Shown here: positions 13,237 to 24,133 of the stretch, piece after piece
How the letters are laid out: the number at the start of each line of letters is the position of its first letter
Numbering within the stretch: the stretch's first letter is position 1
Source: Spiroplasma attinicola
GTDB lineage: Bacteria; Bacillota_I; Bacilli_A; Mycoplasmatales; VBWQ01
Reading direction: 5' to 3'
Length of the DNA stretch: 64,000 nt
NCBI RefSeq assembly: GCF_023509825.1
Contig: NZ_JAKQXY010000001.1
Coordinates: 558,001 to 622,000 of the forward strand
Notes under the pieces: model-generated
Told to the model about the DNA's origin: nothing
Database searches by the model: none
Seen by the model: only the letters and a program-made list of their open reading frames with translations
Made by a program: the position numbers and the translations under genes

Positions 13237-13272
13237 TAGGGCTAATTCTAGTAATTAGTCCTTGTTTTTTTA
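13237..13272 (+). terminator. terminator after pyk
   Basis: GGGCTAATT pairs with AATTAGTCC (with one G-T pair) around CTAG, followed by a T-run. The T-run overlaps the -35 box of the infC promoter. Confidence 0.8.
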
Positions 13273-13290
13273 AATAAAAGTTGCTATAAT
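13262..13290 (+). promoter_or_regulatory. promoter of infC-rpmI-rplT
   Basis: TTGTTT (13262-13267), 17-bp spacer, TATAAT (13285-13290), with TGC directly before the -10 box. It is packed against the pyk terminator and drives a ~150-nt untranslated leader. Confidence 0.8.
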
Positions 13291-13317
13291 GCTTATTAGC
13301 ATAAAGAAAGTAGTTTT

Positions 13318-13418
13318 CACTCACCTGATAGTTAAGTTACTATAGGTTAAATGCTTTAAAGTTATTTTTAAATAACTAAAGAAGATTTAATGGTGAGTGT
13401 GCATTTATGCACACTTTT
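13318..13418 (+). promoter_or_regulatory. structured leader/attenuator of the infC-rpmI-rplT operon
   Basis: CACTCACC (13318-13325) can pair long-range with GGTGAGTG (13392-13399). The 3' arm overlaps a second hairpin, GTGTGCA/TGCACAC (13397-13403 with 13408-13414), which is followed by TTTTATT as in an intrinsic terminator. This arrangement fits autoregulation by ribosomal protein L20, known for the Bacillus infC-rpmI-rplT operon; whether L20 acts here is inference. Confidence 0.6.
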
Positions 13419-13444
13419 ATTAATGCTTATTAATTGGAGGTTAT

Positions 13445-13996
13445 ATGGCAAATAAAAAGCAAGATGATTTATGAAATGAAAAAATTCCTTTTCAAGAATT
13501 TTTAGTAATTTCAAATGATGGTAAAAATTTAGGTGTAATGAAAAAGTCAGATGCCTTGGCAAAAGCACAAAGTATGAATCTTGATCTTGTATGTATTTCA
13601 CCCAATTCAAAACCACCCGTTTGCAAAATTGTTAATTTTGACCATTACCGTTATCAACAAGAACAAAAAGAAAAGATACAACGCAAAACGCAAAGAGCTA
13701 ATATTATTAAAGAAAAAGAAGTTCGCTTAACAGTTAATATCGGTGATCATGATTTAAAAGTTAAAGCTAAAAAAGCAAGAGATTTTTTATTAAAAGGTGA
13801 CAAAGTAAAAGTATCTTTAAAATATCGTGGTCGCGAAAATGAATATCGTGAACTTGGTTTTGAAAAATTACAAATGTTTTATAATGAAGTAAGTGATATT
13901 GCTATTAGCGATAAAGATTTAAATAATTTATCAAAATATAAAACAGAAGGAAATTTCTTTAATATTTATTTAACATTAAAAACAAAAGAAGATTAA
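13445..13996 (+). CDS. infC: translation initiation factor IF-3
   Basis: Binds the 30S subunit, blocks premature 50S joining and checks the start codon. 183 aa with the two expected domains: N-terminal domain with a PFQEFLVIS-like start and LGVMKKSDALAKAQ, and, after the helical linker (residues about 75-95), the C-terminal domain with EVRLTVNIGDHDLKVKAKKA and a KYRGRE segment. TGGAGG precedes an ATG start; some bacteria use ATT here, so start-codon autoregulation by IF3 itself is not suggested. First gene of the operon with L35 and L20. Confidence 0.97.
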
Positions 13997-14013
13997 TGCT
14001 GGAGGTAAAACAG

Positions 14014-14202
14014 ATGCCAAAAATGAAAACAAAAAAAGCGTTGAAAAAAAGAATTAAAGTAACTGGAACAGGGAAATGAATGCGTGGAAGTGCTTTTGTT
14101 TCACACTTAGCACCACACAAAACAACAAAACAAAAACGTCAATCTCGAGGATGAACAACAGTTTCTAAATCTGATTACACTCGACTAAAAGATTTAATTT
14201 AA
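14014..14202 (+). CDS. rpmI: 50S ribosomal protein L35
   Basis: 62 aa, basic, starting MPKMKTKKALKKRIKVTGTGK with TGGAGG upstream. The sequence continues through a Trp-Met-Arg segment and a HKTTKQKRQSRGW segment typical of L35. Two TGA-encoded Trp codons hide it from a standard-code reading. Lies 17 bp after infC and 18 bp before rplT. Confidence 0.95.
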
Positions 14203-14220
14203 AACAAGGAGTAAGAAAAT

Positions 14221-14571
14221 ATGGCAAGAGTTAAAGGTGGATATACCACAAATCACCGTCGTAAAAAAGTTTTAAAACAAGCTAAAGGATATTACGGATC
14301 AAAAAGTACCTTATATCGTACAGCTAATGAACAAGTAATGAATTCTTTAGCTTATGCTTACCGTGATCGAAAAAATCGTAAGCGTGATTTTCGTAAATTA
14401 TGAATTACAAGAATTAATGCTGCAGTTAGAGCTGAAGGATTATCATATTCTAAATTTATTGATGGATTAAAAAAAGCTGGAATTGAATTAAATCGTAAGA
14501 CATTATCAGAGTTAGCAATTAATCATCCAGAAGAATTTAAAAAGATTGTTACAGTAGCTAAATCAGCGTAA
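14221..14571 (+). CDS. rplT: 50S ribosomal protein L20
   Basis: 116 aa. Starts [19 protein letters not shown], followed by [18 protein letters not shown] and [21 protein letters not shown], all characteristic of L20. The C-terminal region ([25 protein letters not shown]) contains the part that in Bacillus binds the operon leader. Last gene of the infC operon. Confidence 0.97.
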
Positions 14572-14584
14572 TTTAATAAAGATT

Positions 14585-14620
14585 AAAATCTTGTTATTAA
14601 TTGAAATAACAAGATTTTTA
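14585..14620 (+). terminator. terminator of the infC operon
   Basis: AAAATCTTGTTATT pairs with AATAACAAGATTTTT around AATTGA, with a T-rich tail. Confidence 0.9.
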
Positions 14621-14681
14621 TTTTGCTTTAATTAAAAAATGATAAAATAAATTAAAGATTAGAAAGTAGTGGATTTATAGG

Positions 14682-15191
14682 ATGTTAAGTAAAGAACAAT
14701 TGATGACAATTATTAAATTACAAGTAGAATTAGATCAAAAGATTTCAATAACAAGATTACTTCAAGACAATCAAGAAATTTTAAATGCTAAATTTTTAGC
14801 TTTAATGATTGAAATTGCTGAGTTTGCTAATGAACAACGATGTTTTAAATATTGAAGTTCAAAACCATCATCAGAAAAAAAGATTTTATTAGAAGAATAT
14901 ATTGATGGACTTCATTTTATTATTAGTATTGCTAATGATTGTGGACTATCATCAAAAATTTCTGATTTAAAAATTAATTTTCAACATTATCAAACTTTAA
15001 CTTTAGCTTTTTTAGATTTATTTGCAACAACTTTAAAATTACAACAAGAAAAAGATTTAGCAACAATTGAAAAATGATTTAATATTTATTATACAATTGC
15101 GCAAAAATGTGATTTTACTAAAGATGATATTTTTAATGCCTATTTAGCAAAAAATAAAATTAATCATTTACGTCAAGAACAAAATTATTAA
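14682..15191 (+). CDS. dimeric-type dUTP diphosphatase (dUTPase/MazG fold)
   Basis: Hydrolyses dUTP to dUMP, limiting uracil in DNA. 169 aa with the all-alpha dUTPase_2 signature: IEIAEFANEQRCFKYW (two metal-binding Glu residues, near residues 47-51, followed by Arg/Cys and Trp) and, about 30 residues later, EEYIDGLHFIISIAND (Glu and Asp metal ligands). This differs from trimeric beta-fold Dut. Start ATG at 14682 after TAGGAT is a weak site. The next gene follows within 22 bp, so the two are probably co-transcribed. Confidence 0.85.
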
Positions 15192-15212
15192 AATGAATTT
15201 TTAGGAGCGCAA

Positions 15213-15920
15213 ATGGAAGTTAAAACAATTTTTTATCAAAATCAAAATTGAGAGTATATTGTTAATTATCGTCAACAAAAACACCTTTATTTAAAATTAA
15301 AAGAGCAGCAAATAATTGTGAGCGCTCCTTTTTTTGTTAAGCCTGAAGTGATTGAAGATTTTGTTAAAAGTAATTTACCAAAATTAATTAAACAATTAAG
15401 AAATAATGAATTAATAGTTACTCGCTTTGCTTTTACTCCCGAAGCTTTTATTTATTTTTTAGATAAAAAATTACCAATAGTTCTTAATTATCAAAACAAA
15501 ACTAAGTTTTTTATTAGTGATGATAGTTTTTTTATTTATACTCCTTTATTATTAAGTAATAAAAATCAGCAAATAGTTTTATTACAAAAAATAAATCAAT
15601 TTTTAAAAACTATTGCTCGACCAATATTTTTAGAACGATTAAGATATTGACAAAGAATTCTTCAAATTAATGCTAATGATTTTGATTTACGAATAATGAA
15701 AACAAAATGAGGAGTATGCTTTCATCAAGCAGGAAAGATTGTTTTAAATGTTAAATTAATTCATTTTAGTTATCAAGTAATTGATTATGTTATCATTCAT
15801 GAATTGATTCATTTAATTTATCCACATCATCAAGCAGAATTTTGAAATTTAGTTGCTTTATATTGTCCTAACTATCGTGATATTAAAAAAATTTTAAAAA
15901 ATAGTAAGGTTGAAATTTAA
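15213..15920 (+). CDS. YgjP-like (M48/WLM clan) metallopeptidase domain protein
   Basis: 235 aa, ATG at 15213 after AGGAG. The C-terminal half has the YgjP/DUF45 pattern: KTKWGVCF, then VIIHELIHLIYPHH (HExxH zinc motif at residues 196-200 and a third His in PHHQAEFW), followed by LVALYCPNYR. Members are zinc metallopeptidase-like; the physiological substrate is unknown. No signal peptide, so cytoplasmic. It sits between dut and a TrmH-family gene in a tight run of three genes (2 bp to the next). Confidence 0.85.
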
Positions 15921-15922
15921 TT

Positions 15923-16696
15923 ATGAAAGAAATTACTGCAGTTAATAATCCTTTAATTCAATATTTAAGAACTTTACAAAAAAGTAAAAATCGTTATCAA
16001 AACCATCAGTTTTTAGTTGAAGGTTGACATTTGGTAGAAAAAGCTTTAGAAGCAGAAGTAGTATTAACAGTTTTTATTTTGAATAATCAACTAGATAATT
16101 ATCAAAACAAATTACCAAAAAATATAAAAATTATTTTAGTTAATCAAGCAATTATTAAAAAAATTAGTCAAGAAGTAACACCACAAGGAATTATTGCTTT
16201 ATGTAAGTTTAAAGTTGTTACCGAAAAAAGCCCTAATAATGTTTTATTATTAGACAAAATTCAAGATCCAAGTAATCTTGGAGCAATTTTACGAAGTTGT
16301 AGTGCTTTTGGAATTAATAAAATTTTTCTATCTAATGATAGTGTTGACCTTTATAATCATAAAGTTATTAGTGCTAGTCAAGGTGCAATTTTTAATGTTA
16401 GTGTCGAATATTGTGATTTAATATCTTTAATTATAAAATTGAAAAAAGAAAATTATTATTTATATGGTACTTTTTTACATGAAACAAACAAACCAAAAAC
16501 TTTAGAGACAATTAAATTTCAAGCAAAAAATGCTATTTTATTTGGTAATGAAGGAAAAGGAATTAATCAAGATTTAAGGAACTTAGTTGATGAAAATATT
16601 TTAATTAAAACAACTAATAATGTTGAATCATTAAATTTAGCAACTAGTGTTGCAATTACGATATATTCTTTATTTATTACTAATAAATTATCATAA
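15923..16696 (+). CDS. SpoU/TrmH-family RNA 2'-O-methyltransferase
   Basis: Transfers a methyl group from S-adenosylmethionine to a ribose 2'-OH of rRNA or tRNA. 257 aa. An N-terminal RNA-binding domain (residues 1-100, with NRYQNHQFLVEG) is followed by the SPOUT knot domain: LDKIQDPSNLGAILRSCSAF (motif 1), LFGNEGKGIN (motif 2) and NNVESLNLATSVAITIYSLF (motif 3). The exact target base cannot be told from sequence; RlmB-like and TsnR-like members share these motifs. Starts 2 bp after the preceding stop. Confidence 0.9.
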
Positions 16697-16721
16697 TGTA
16701 TTAAAATAAGAGTAAAGATAA

Positions 16722-17804
16722 ATGATTGGTGAAAAAATGAATCAACTAGATAAAATTAAAGAAAATTTAAATAAAATTTCAATCAAAGCAAAATCTGATA
16801 TTAAAGCAATTTCTGAAACAAATAACTTACATTTTTTAAAATCAAAATATTTTGGTAAAAAATCATCATTTAATGAAATTTTAAAATCATTAAATAGTTT
16901 TGATCAACAAGCAAAATCTGAAGTTGGTAAATTAGTTAATGAATTTAAAAGCGAAATTATGACTTTAATTAATGAAAAAATTTTAAAAATTGAAGCAAAA
17001 GTTCTTGAAGAACAATTAAAGCAAAATCAAGTTGATTTAACTTTACCAGGGACAGATTTAGCAATTGGTTATCGTAATCCATTATTTTTAATTATTGATA
17101 AAATTACAACAATTTTCAAGGATTTAGGATATCAAATTATTAGTGGTACTGAAGTTGATAATGAAGAATATAATTTTAATCGTTTAAATTTACCAAAAAA
17201 CCATCCAGCACGAGCAATGCAAGATACTTTTTATTTAGATAATAGTAGTGATGAAAAAAATAAGTTTTTATTACGAACTCATTGTACTAATATGACAGCA
17301 CGAATTTTATCAGCAACAAATGGTAAAGTTATTAATCCGTTAGCCTATATTAGTTTAGGCAATGTTTATCGCAAAGATGATGATGATGCAACTCATTCTC
17401 ATCAATTTATGCAAGTTGATGCTTTTTTAGTAGCAAAAAATATTTCTTTTGCAAATTTAAAATGAACTTTAAATTATTTTTGTCAACAGTTATTTGGTGC
17501 TAAAAGTAAGATTCGTTTACGACCTAGTTATTTTCCATTTACTGAACCATCTGCTGAAGTTGATGTTAGTTGTCCTTTATGTTTTACTCGTGGATGTAGT
17601 TTATGTAAATATACTGGTTGAATTGAAATTTTAGGTTCAGGAATGATTCATCCAAATGTATTTCAGGCATGTGGAATTGAAGATGAAACAATTAATGGTT
17701 TTGCTTTTGGTGTTGGGATTGAAAGAATTGCCATGATTAAGTATAGTATTGATGATATTCGTTTGTTTTACAATAATGATTTGCGTTTTTTAAAACAATT
17801 TTAA
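16722..17804 (+). CDS. pheS: phenylalanyl-tRNA synthetase alpha subunit
   Basis: Catalytic subunit of the alpha2-beta2 enzyme that charges tRNA-Phe. 360 aa from the ATG at 16722; an ATG at 16737 has a better placed GGTG ribosome site and gives 355 aa starting MNQLDK, and may be the real start. The N-terminal coiled coil (residues 1-90) is followed by the class II core: [77 protein letters not shown], and motif 3 [16 protein letters not shown]. pheT follows after 21 bp. Confidence 0.96.
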
Positions 17805-17825
17805 GTAGGAAATTAGGAGTAGAAA

Positions 17826-20228
17826 ATGATAGTTTCAAAAAAAATTCTTAGTCAATGAGTAAATATTAAAAAAATTAAAGATCAAGAAATTGCGACTGCT
17901 TTAAACAATCTTGGATTTGAGGTTGAAAAAATTACTAATTTAACTACTAGTAATACTAATTTAATTGTTGGCGAAATTATAAAAATAGTCAAACATCCCA
18001 AAAGTGAAAAATTAAATCTTTGTACTGTTAATATTGGTCACAAAAGATTGGAAATTATTTGTGGTGCTAGTAATGTTAAAGTAGGAATTAAAGTTGTTGT
18101 TGCACAAATTAATAGTGTCTTAGCTAATGGTTTAGCAATTGCTAAAAGAGAAATTCAAGGAATAATGTCAAATGGAATGCTTTGTTCTTTAGAAGAACTT
18201 GGTGTAAATCGTGAAGTATTAGATAAAACTGAATTAGCAGGAATTGTTCATTTGCCAGAAAAAGCATTAGTTGGTAGTTTAAATCCGTTAAATTATTTAG
18301 ACTTAGATGAAACAATTTTTGAAATTCAGTTAACTTTAAATCGTAGTGATTGTTTAGCGATGTATTATTTGGCACAAGAATTAAGTCATTATTTTAATTT
18401 ACCTTTAAAAAAAGTTTCATTTGCTAAGATTAAAAATCTTAAGTTAGTAAAATCAAATAATACAAAAGATTTTATTAATGCTTTTGCTTCATTAAATCTT
18501 AATTTATTAAGTCAGAATCGCCTAGTTACTGCACCAATGATTAAAAGAATGTTACAATTAGCAAATATTAAACCAAGTAATTTTATTAATGACTTACTTA
18601 ATTTAGTAATGTTAGAATTAGGGCAACCGATTATTTGTTTTAACGGTCATGAAATAACTGATCCAAGTATTATTGAAGCAAAAAATGATAATTTAAAAGC
18701 TGGTTTAAAATATTTTAAACACGATATTTTATTTGCTAATAAGAAAATTCCTTTTAGTAATTTAGGAAATTTAACTTTACCAAATTTTGTTGCTAATGAT
18801 AAAACAAACTCATTAATGTTATTTTCTGTTAATTTTGATAATTATTTAGTTCAAGAACAAATTAAGCGCAATAATTTTAATGTTGATAGTTGTTTTTTAC
18901 AAAGATTAAGTAAACCAATTTTACCAGCTAATTATTTATTTGTTTTTCAACGCTTAATTTTTTGATTAAATCAATTTTCTGTTAGTTTTGAAGTTGTTAG
19001 TTTTACTAATTATGTTCATTATCAAAATAAAAATAATACTATTACAATTAATTGACAAAAAATTAATCAAATTTTAGGAACAAATTTTTCAAGTACTGAA
19101 ATTATTAATGCTTTAAAAGTTGTTGGTTGCCAAATTAAGCCATTACGATTAACAAATATTAAAGTTAAAATTCCAAGTCATCGTTCTGATTTGGCTAATA
19201 TTAATGATCTTACTGAAGAAGTTGCCCGAATTATTGGTTATCAAGCAATTCCAGAAATCAAACCAGAATTTACAATTATGCCAATTAAAGAAAATAAGTT
19301 AACACAATTGTTGAGTAGTTTAAGAAATTATTTACTAGATTATGGTTTTCATCAGGTGAAAACTTATAATTTAACTAGTACTTCATCTTTAAATGACTTT
19401 AATTTTTTTAATTATCATAAACCAATTACTTTACTGGCACCAATGAGTGTTTCAAGAAAAGTAATGCGTTATAGTTTAATACCTAGTTTATTAGAAATTT
19501 GTCGTCTTAATGCTAGTTATAAGCAAGATGCTTTGAAAGTTTTTACTGATGAAGTAATTTACACGCAAGATTCTGATGAATATGATCATCATTTTGCTTT
19601 TGTTGTTAACAATAACTTTTTCTCTGACAAAATTAAAACAGAAAATGGTTATTTATTAGTAAAAGGTTTTTTAGAAGCTTGATTAAATCATCAAGTTGGT
19701 CAAAAATTTACCCAACAATTAACTTATCAAAGTTTTAAAATGCGAGCAACTCATCCATTTTTAAGTGCTAATATTAGTTACAATAATTTGCACTTTGCTA
19801 TTATTGCTGCTTTACATCCTGAAATTGCTAACGCAATGGATTTAAGTCAAGAAGTATTTTTAGTTGAAATAAATTGTAGTAAGTTATTAAAAATCATTGC
19901 TAACTTTAAAACTGGACAAGAAATTAAGTTTAAAAATTGATCAAAATATAATCCTTTAAGTCGTGATTTATCAATTATTATTAGTGATCAATATAGTTAT
20001 GCTGCCATATCAAATGCAATTTGAGCGACAAAAATTAAAAATTTACAAAATTTAAGTTTAATTGATCGTTATTCAGATGATAAATTAAAAAAAGAAAAGC
20101 AACATTCATTAACTTTTAACTTAGAATTTAATAGTAAAGACGAACAATTAGATGAAGATAAAGTTAGTGAAGAAATAAAACAGATTCAAAAAGTTTTAAT
20201 AACAAGATTTAAAGCAGTTATTAGATAA
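17826..20228 (+). CDS. pheT: phenylalanyl-tRNA synthetase beta subunit
   Basis: 800 aa, normal for the family. The N-terminal tRNA-binding (EMAP/OB) domain is visible at residues 40-150 with VGEIIKIVKHPKSEKLNLCTV and EIICGASNVKVG; then the B3/B4 editing region (weakly conserved), the B5 domain around residues 400-470 with KVKIPSHRSDLANINDLTEEVARIIGY-type ending, the catalytic-like core, and a C-terminal ferredoxin-like anticodon-binding domain starting near YNPLSRDLSII. ATG at 17826 after TAGGAG. It pairs with pheS. Several TGA Trp codons. Confidence 0.96.
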
Positions 20229-20238
20229 TACTTTTATG

Positions 20239-20262
20239 AAACAAGTGATAATCTTGTTTTTT
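20239..20262 (+). terminator. terminator after pheT
   Basis: AAACAAG/CTTGTTT 7-bp stem with TGATAAT loop and a run of Ts. Separates pheST from the valS leader. Confidence 0.7.
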
Positions 20263-20321
20263 AAAATTAAAATTGTAAAATAATATTATTAAAACTAAAA
20301 AATATAAAAGAGTAAAATTAA

Positions 20322-20505
20322 ATGGTAAAAAAAGAGACTTAATGGTTGCTGGAAATTAAGCAAGTTTAATTTGAAGGTAGTTTATATTTAATTAACAAAT
20401 TAGAATCAAGCAATTAAGAGCATTTATTATTTGAGTTAATAAATGAATTAGGATGGTACCGCGGTTAAAAACGTTCCTAAATTAAGTTTTAGGAACATTT
20501 TTTAT
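20322..20505 (+). promoter_or_regulatory. T-box leader upstream of valS
   Basis: A tRNA-sensing antitermination leader. The conserved T-box AGGATGGTACCGCGG is at 20450-20464. It is followed by a terminator hairpin GTTCCTAAA/TTTTAGGAAC (20473-20496) and a run of Ts; the bases just before the T-box (TTAGGA) can pair with TTCCTAA to form the competing antiterminator. The Stem I apical element is recognisable around AAGAGACTTAATGGTTGCT (20331-20349). A GTA valine codon followed by a purine at 20377-20379 in GAAGGTAG is the best specifier candidate, matching the downstream gene. The specifier call needs folding to confirm. Confidence 0.88.
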
Positions 20506-20526
20506 TAAAGGAGTAAAGTGTAGAAT

Positions 20527-23145
20527 ATGGATAATATGGAAACAAAATATAATCATCAAAAAATTGAAACTGGAATGTATCAAAAATGATTAAATAAAAA
20601 ATTATTTGTTGCTAATCCAAAAAGTAAGAAGCCAAAGTTTTGTATTGTTTTGCCACCACCAAATATTACGGGACAATTACATTTGGGTCATGCTTGAGAT
20701 GGAACAATTCAAGATGCTTTAATTCGTTATAAACGATTAAAGGGTTATGAAGCTTTATTTATTCCCGGAATTGATCATGCTGGAATTGCGACACAAGTTA
20801 AAGTTTTAGCAGAGATTAAAGCGAAGAAGCCTGCTCTTTTAGCAAATTTAGACCGAGAAACTTTTCTTAAATATGCCTGAAGTTGAAAAGACCAATATAC
20901 AAAAATAATTCATGACCAATGAGCAAAAATGGGTTTATCATTGGATTATAGTCGTGAAAAATTTACTTTAGATCAAGATGTTAATGAAACGGTAAAAAAG
21001 GTTTTTGTTGATTTATATCAAAAAGGTTTAATTTATCAAGGAACAAAAATTGTTAATTGAGATCCATCATTGAGAACTGCAATTTCTAATATTGAAGTTG
21101 AATATCAAGAAGTTAATGGGAAATTATATTACTTGAAATATTATTTAAAAGATAAATCAAGTTATTTAACTGTAGCAACAACAAGACCAGAAACAATCTT
21201 TGCTGATCAAGCTTTAGTTGTTAATCCAAAGGATAAAAGATATAAGAAGTATCTTAATCAAGAAGTAATTAATCCTGTTAATAATAGTTTAATTAAAGTA
21301 ATTGCTGATGATTATGTTGATATGACTTTTGCAACAGGAATTATGAAATGTACTCCTGCTCATGATTTTAATGATTATCAAATTGGTTTAAAGCATAATT
21401 TGGCAATGCCAATTTGTTTCGATGAATCAGGAAAAGTTAATCAATTGGGCACAAAGTACGCAGGTCAAGATCGTTTTATTTGTCGAAAGAATTTAATTGC
21501 TGATTTAAAAAAAGTTAAATTGGTTGTTAAAGTTGAAGATTATCAACATCAAGTTGGTTTTTCACAAAGAACTAATGTTGTCGTTGAACCTTATTTATCA
21601 CAACAATGATTTCTTAAAATGGCACCAATGGCTGAAAAAATTATTGAAACTCAAAATCATCAACAAGTTAAGACTAATTTTTTTCCAGAATTTTTTGAAG
21701 AACAATTATTAAAATGAGTTAATAATATTCAAGATTGATGTATTTCTCGTCAATTAACTTGAGGTCATCAAATTCCTGTTTGATATCATAAAGAAACTAA
21801 AGAAAAATATATTGGTGTTGATGCACCAAAAAATGCCAAAGATTATTGACAAGAAACTGATGTTTTAGATACTTGATTTTCTAGTGCTTTATGACCTTTA
21901 GTAACTTTAAATTGACCAGATAAAAAAGCACAAGAATTTAAAAGTTATTATCCAAGTAATGTTTTAGTAACTGCTTATGATATCTTATTCTTCTGGGTTG
22001 TAAGAATGATGGCAATGGGATTAGAACTTACTAATCAACAACCATTTACTAATGTTTTAATTCATGGTTTAATTCGTGATGAACAAGGTAGAAAAATGTC
22101 AAAATCATTAAATAATGGTATTGATCCAATTAAAGTAATTGCAGAATATGGTGCTGATGCTTTACGTTATTTTTTAGTAAGTAATTCAGCGCCGGGACAA
22201 GATTTAAGATTTAGTAAAATTAAGATTGAATCAGCATGAAATTTAATTAATAAATTATGAAATGCTGCACGATATGTTTTATTGAATGTTCCAAAAGATT
22301 TTATGACTACTTCAGAATCGTTACAATATAGTTATATTGACCAATGAATTTTACAAGAATTAGATCAATTAATTATTAAAGTAGAAAAGAACATGGATAA
22401 TTATGATTTCTTTACTGTTAATCATGATTTAGCAAATTTTATTTGAAACCAATATTGTTCTTGATATATTGAATTAAGTAAAGTTAATTTACAAGATGAG
22501 CAATTAAAAAAAGCATCATTATTTACTTTGGTTTATGTTTTAGAACAAATTTTAATTATGTTACATCCATTTTTACCATTTGTTACCGAAGCAATTTATC
22601 AAAAACGACATTCAGAAAGTATTTTATTAGCTAATTATCCAAAAGCAACCAATACTAAATTTAATCCAATTGTTAAGCAATTTATTAATAGTTTGACTGA
22701 AGTAATAATTGCTGTTAGAGAAGTTCGTAATCATTTTAGTTTAGCTTTTAAAACAAAATTGGAATTGCATATTAATACTAATGAAAGTTTCTTTACTAAA
22801 GAACAAGAACAACTTAATAAATATTTATTAAAATTAACTAATAGTGAAATTACTAGTATTAGTTTTGGTTCTTTTTCAAATGATAAGAAAATTAGTAAAG
22901 TAATTACTAATGCAATTGTTGAAATTAAAACTGAATTAACAGTTAACAAAAACCAAGAACTAGAAAAGTATCAAAAACAATTAGTGCAAATTAAAGAAGA
23001 TATTGCTCGATGTGAAAAATTATTAAATAATCAACAATTTCTTGCTAAAGCTTTACCAGAAAAAGTGAAGTTACAACAAGAACGTTTAGGACATTATCAA
23101 ACACAATTAGCGTTAATTCTTACGAAAATTAAAGAATTAAGTTAA
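20527..23145 (+). CDS. valS: valyl-tRNA synthetase
   Basis: Charges tRNA-Val. 872 aa, class I. HIGH motif present as GQLHLGH near residue 55, KMSKS as [11 protein letters not shown] near residue 525, the CP1 editing domain with [18 protein letters not shown] and [18 protein letters not shown], the ISRQLTWGHQIPVW segment, and the C-terminal coiled-coil tRNA-binding arm (about residues 805-870, [22 protein letters not shown]). The ATG at 20527 follows GGAG by about 13 bases; a second ATG at 20536 is possible. One TGG Trp (21990s) occurs among many TGA ones. Controlled by the T-box leader. Confidence 0.97.
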
Positions 23146-23164
23146 AATTGCTTTGAGGTGAAAA

Positions 23165-24097
23165 ATGGTCATTTTTTATGGTTTAGATAATTTTTTAATT
23201 AATCAAGCAGTTAATGATTATTTGAAAAAACAAAATTTACTAGATCAAGAAGCAATAATTACTACTTATTATTTAGCACAAGATAATTTAGAAGTAATAA
23301 TTGCAAATGTTTTGCAACAAATTAGTAGTAGTGATTTATTTAATCAAAAAAAAGTTCTGATTATTAATGATTATGATTTATTATTAAATAATAATTTGAA
23401 ATTATGAACAATGTTTAATCAACAAATTAATAATTTTCTTAATCAAGATATAATTATTATTTTGAAATTTTTAACAAATAATTTAAGTCAAACTATTTGA
23501 AATTCTCAAGCAAATGTTTTCTTAATTAAGAGTTATCAAAAAGAACAATTAAGAAAATGAGTGATTGAAAAAGCCAAGACATATCAAATTAATCTTAGTC
23601 AAGAACTAATAGCAATTTTTATTAATAAATTTCCTAATTCACTTAATATCATTAATAATGAGTTAAAAGCAATTGCTAATTTAAATCGGGAAATTGATCA
23701 AGAAATTATTGAAAAATTTGCTAGTAAATATTTTGTAAAAAATCCTTATCAATTAATTAATTTTTGATTAATGAAAGATTATCAAACTTTTTGATGACAA
23801 TATCGTAATTTTTGAGAAAAAATTAATTATGATAAAGGAAGTTTATTTAATATTTTGATTTATCAACTAGAATTAATGAGAAATATTAAATTATTATTAA
23901 CAAAAAATTATTCTTATCAACAGATAATGACTAAATTAAATATTTCACAAATCCAAATCAATAGTTTGCTGAAATTACAATTAGAATTAAAAACAATTAA
24001 TTTACTTCTTGTTAAAGGTCATGAAGTAGATTTTCAAATAAAAACGGGAAAAATAGCAAAAAATCTTGCATTTGATTTATTTTTTTGTAGAAATTAA
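23165..24097 (+). CDS. holA: DNA polymerase III delta subunit
   Basis: Clamp-loader subunit that opens the beta sliding clamp. 310 aa, close to the family norm. N-terminal YGLDNFLINQAV resembles the family start, followed by a DLFNQKKVLIINDYDLL segment and a helical lid and collar region (KWVIEKAKTYQINLSQELIAIFINKFPNSLNIINNELKAIA). Primary sequence conservation in this family is low, so position helps: rpsT lies close downstream, as in other Firmicutes-related genomes. ATG at 23165 follows GAGGTG. Confidence 0.82.
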
Positions 24098-24133
24098 GTT
24101 ATAATATTATCGTTATTATAAAGAGGTGAAAGA

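Noticed and set aside
13368-13616. Minus-strand open frame over the infC leader and start
   Set aside because: Antisense to infC and its leader hairpins; no family match.
18142-18375. Minus-strand frame inside pheT
   Set aside because: Shadow of pheT; Leu/His-rich, no start signal.
21524-21712. Second plus frame inside valS
   Set aside because: Shadow of the editing-domain region; Lys/Leu/Asn repeats only.
22731-22949. Minus-strand frame inside valS
   Set aside because: Shadow; hydrophobic by chance from AT-rich antisense codons.
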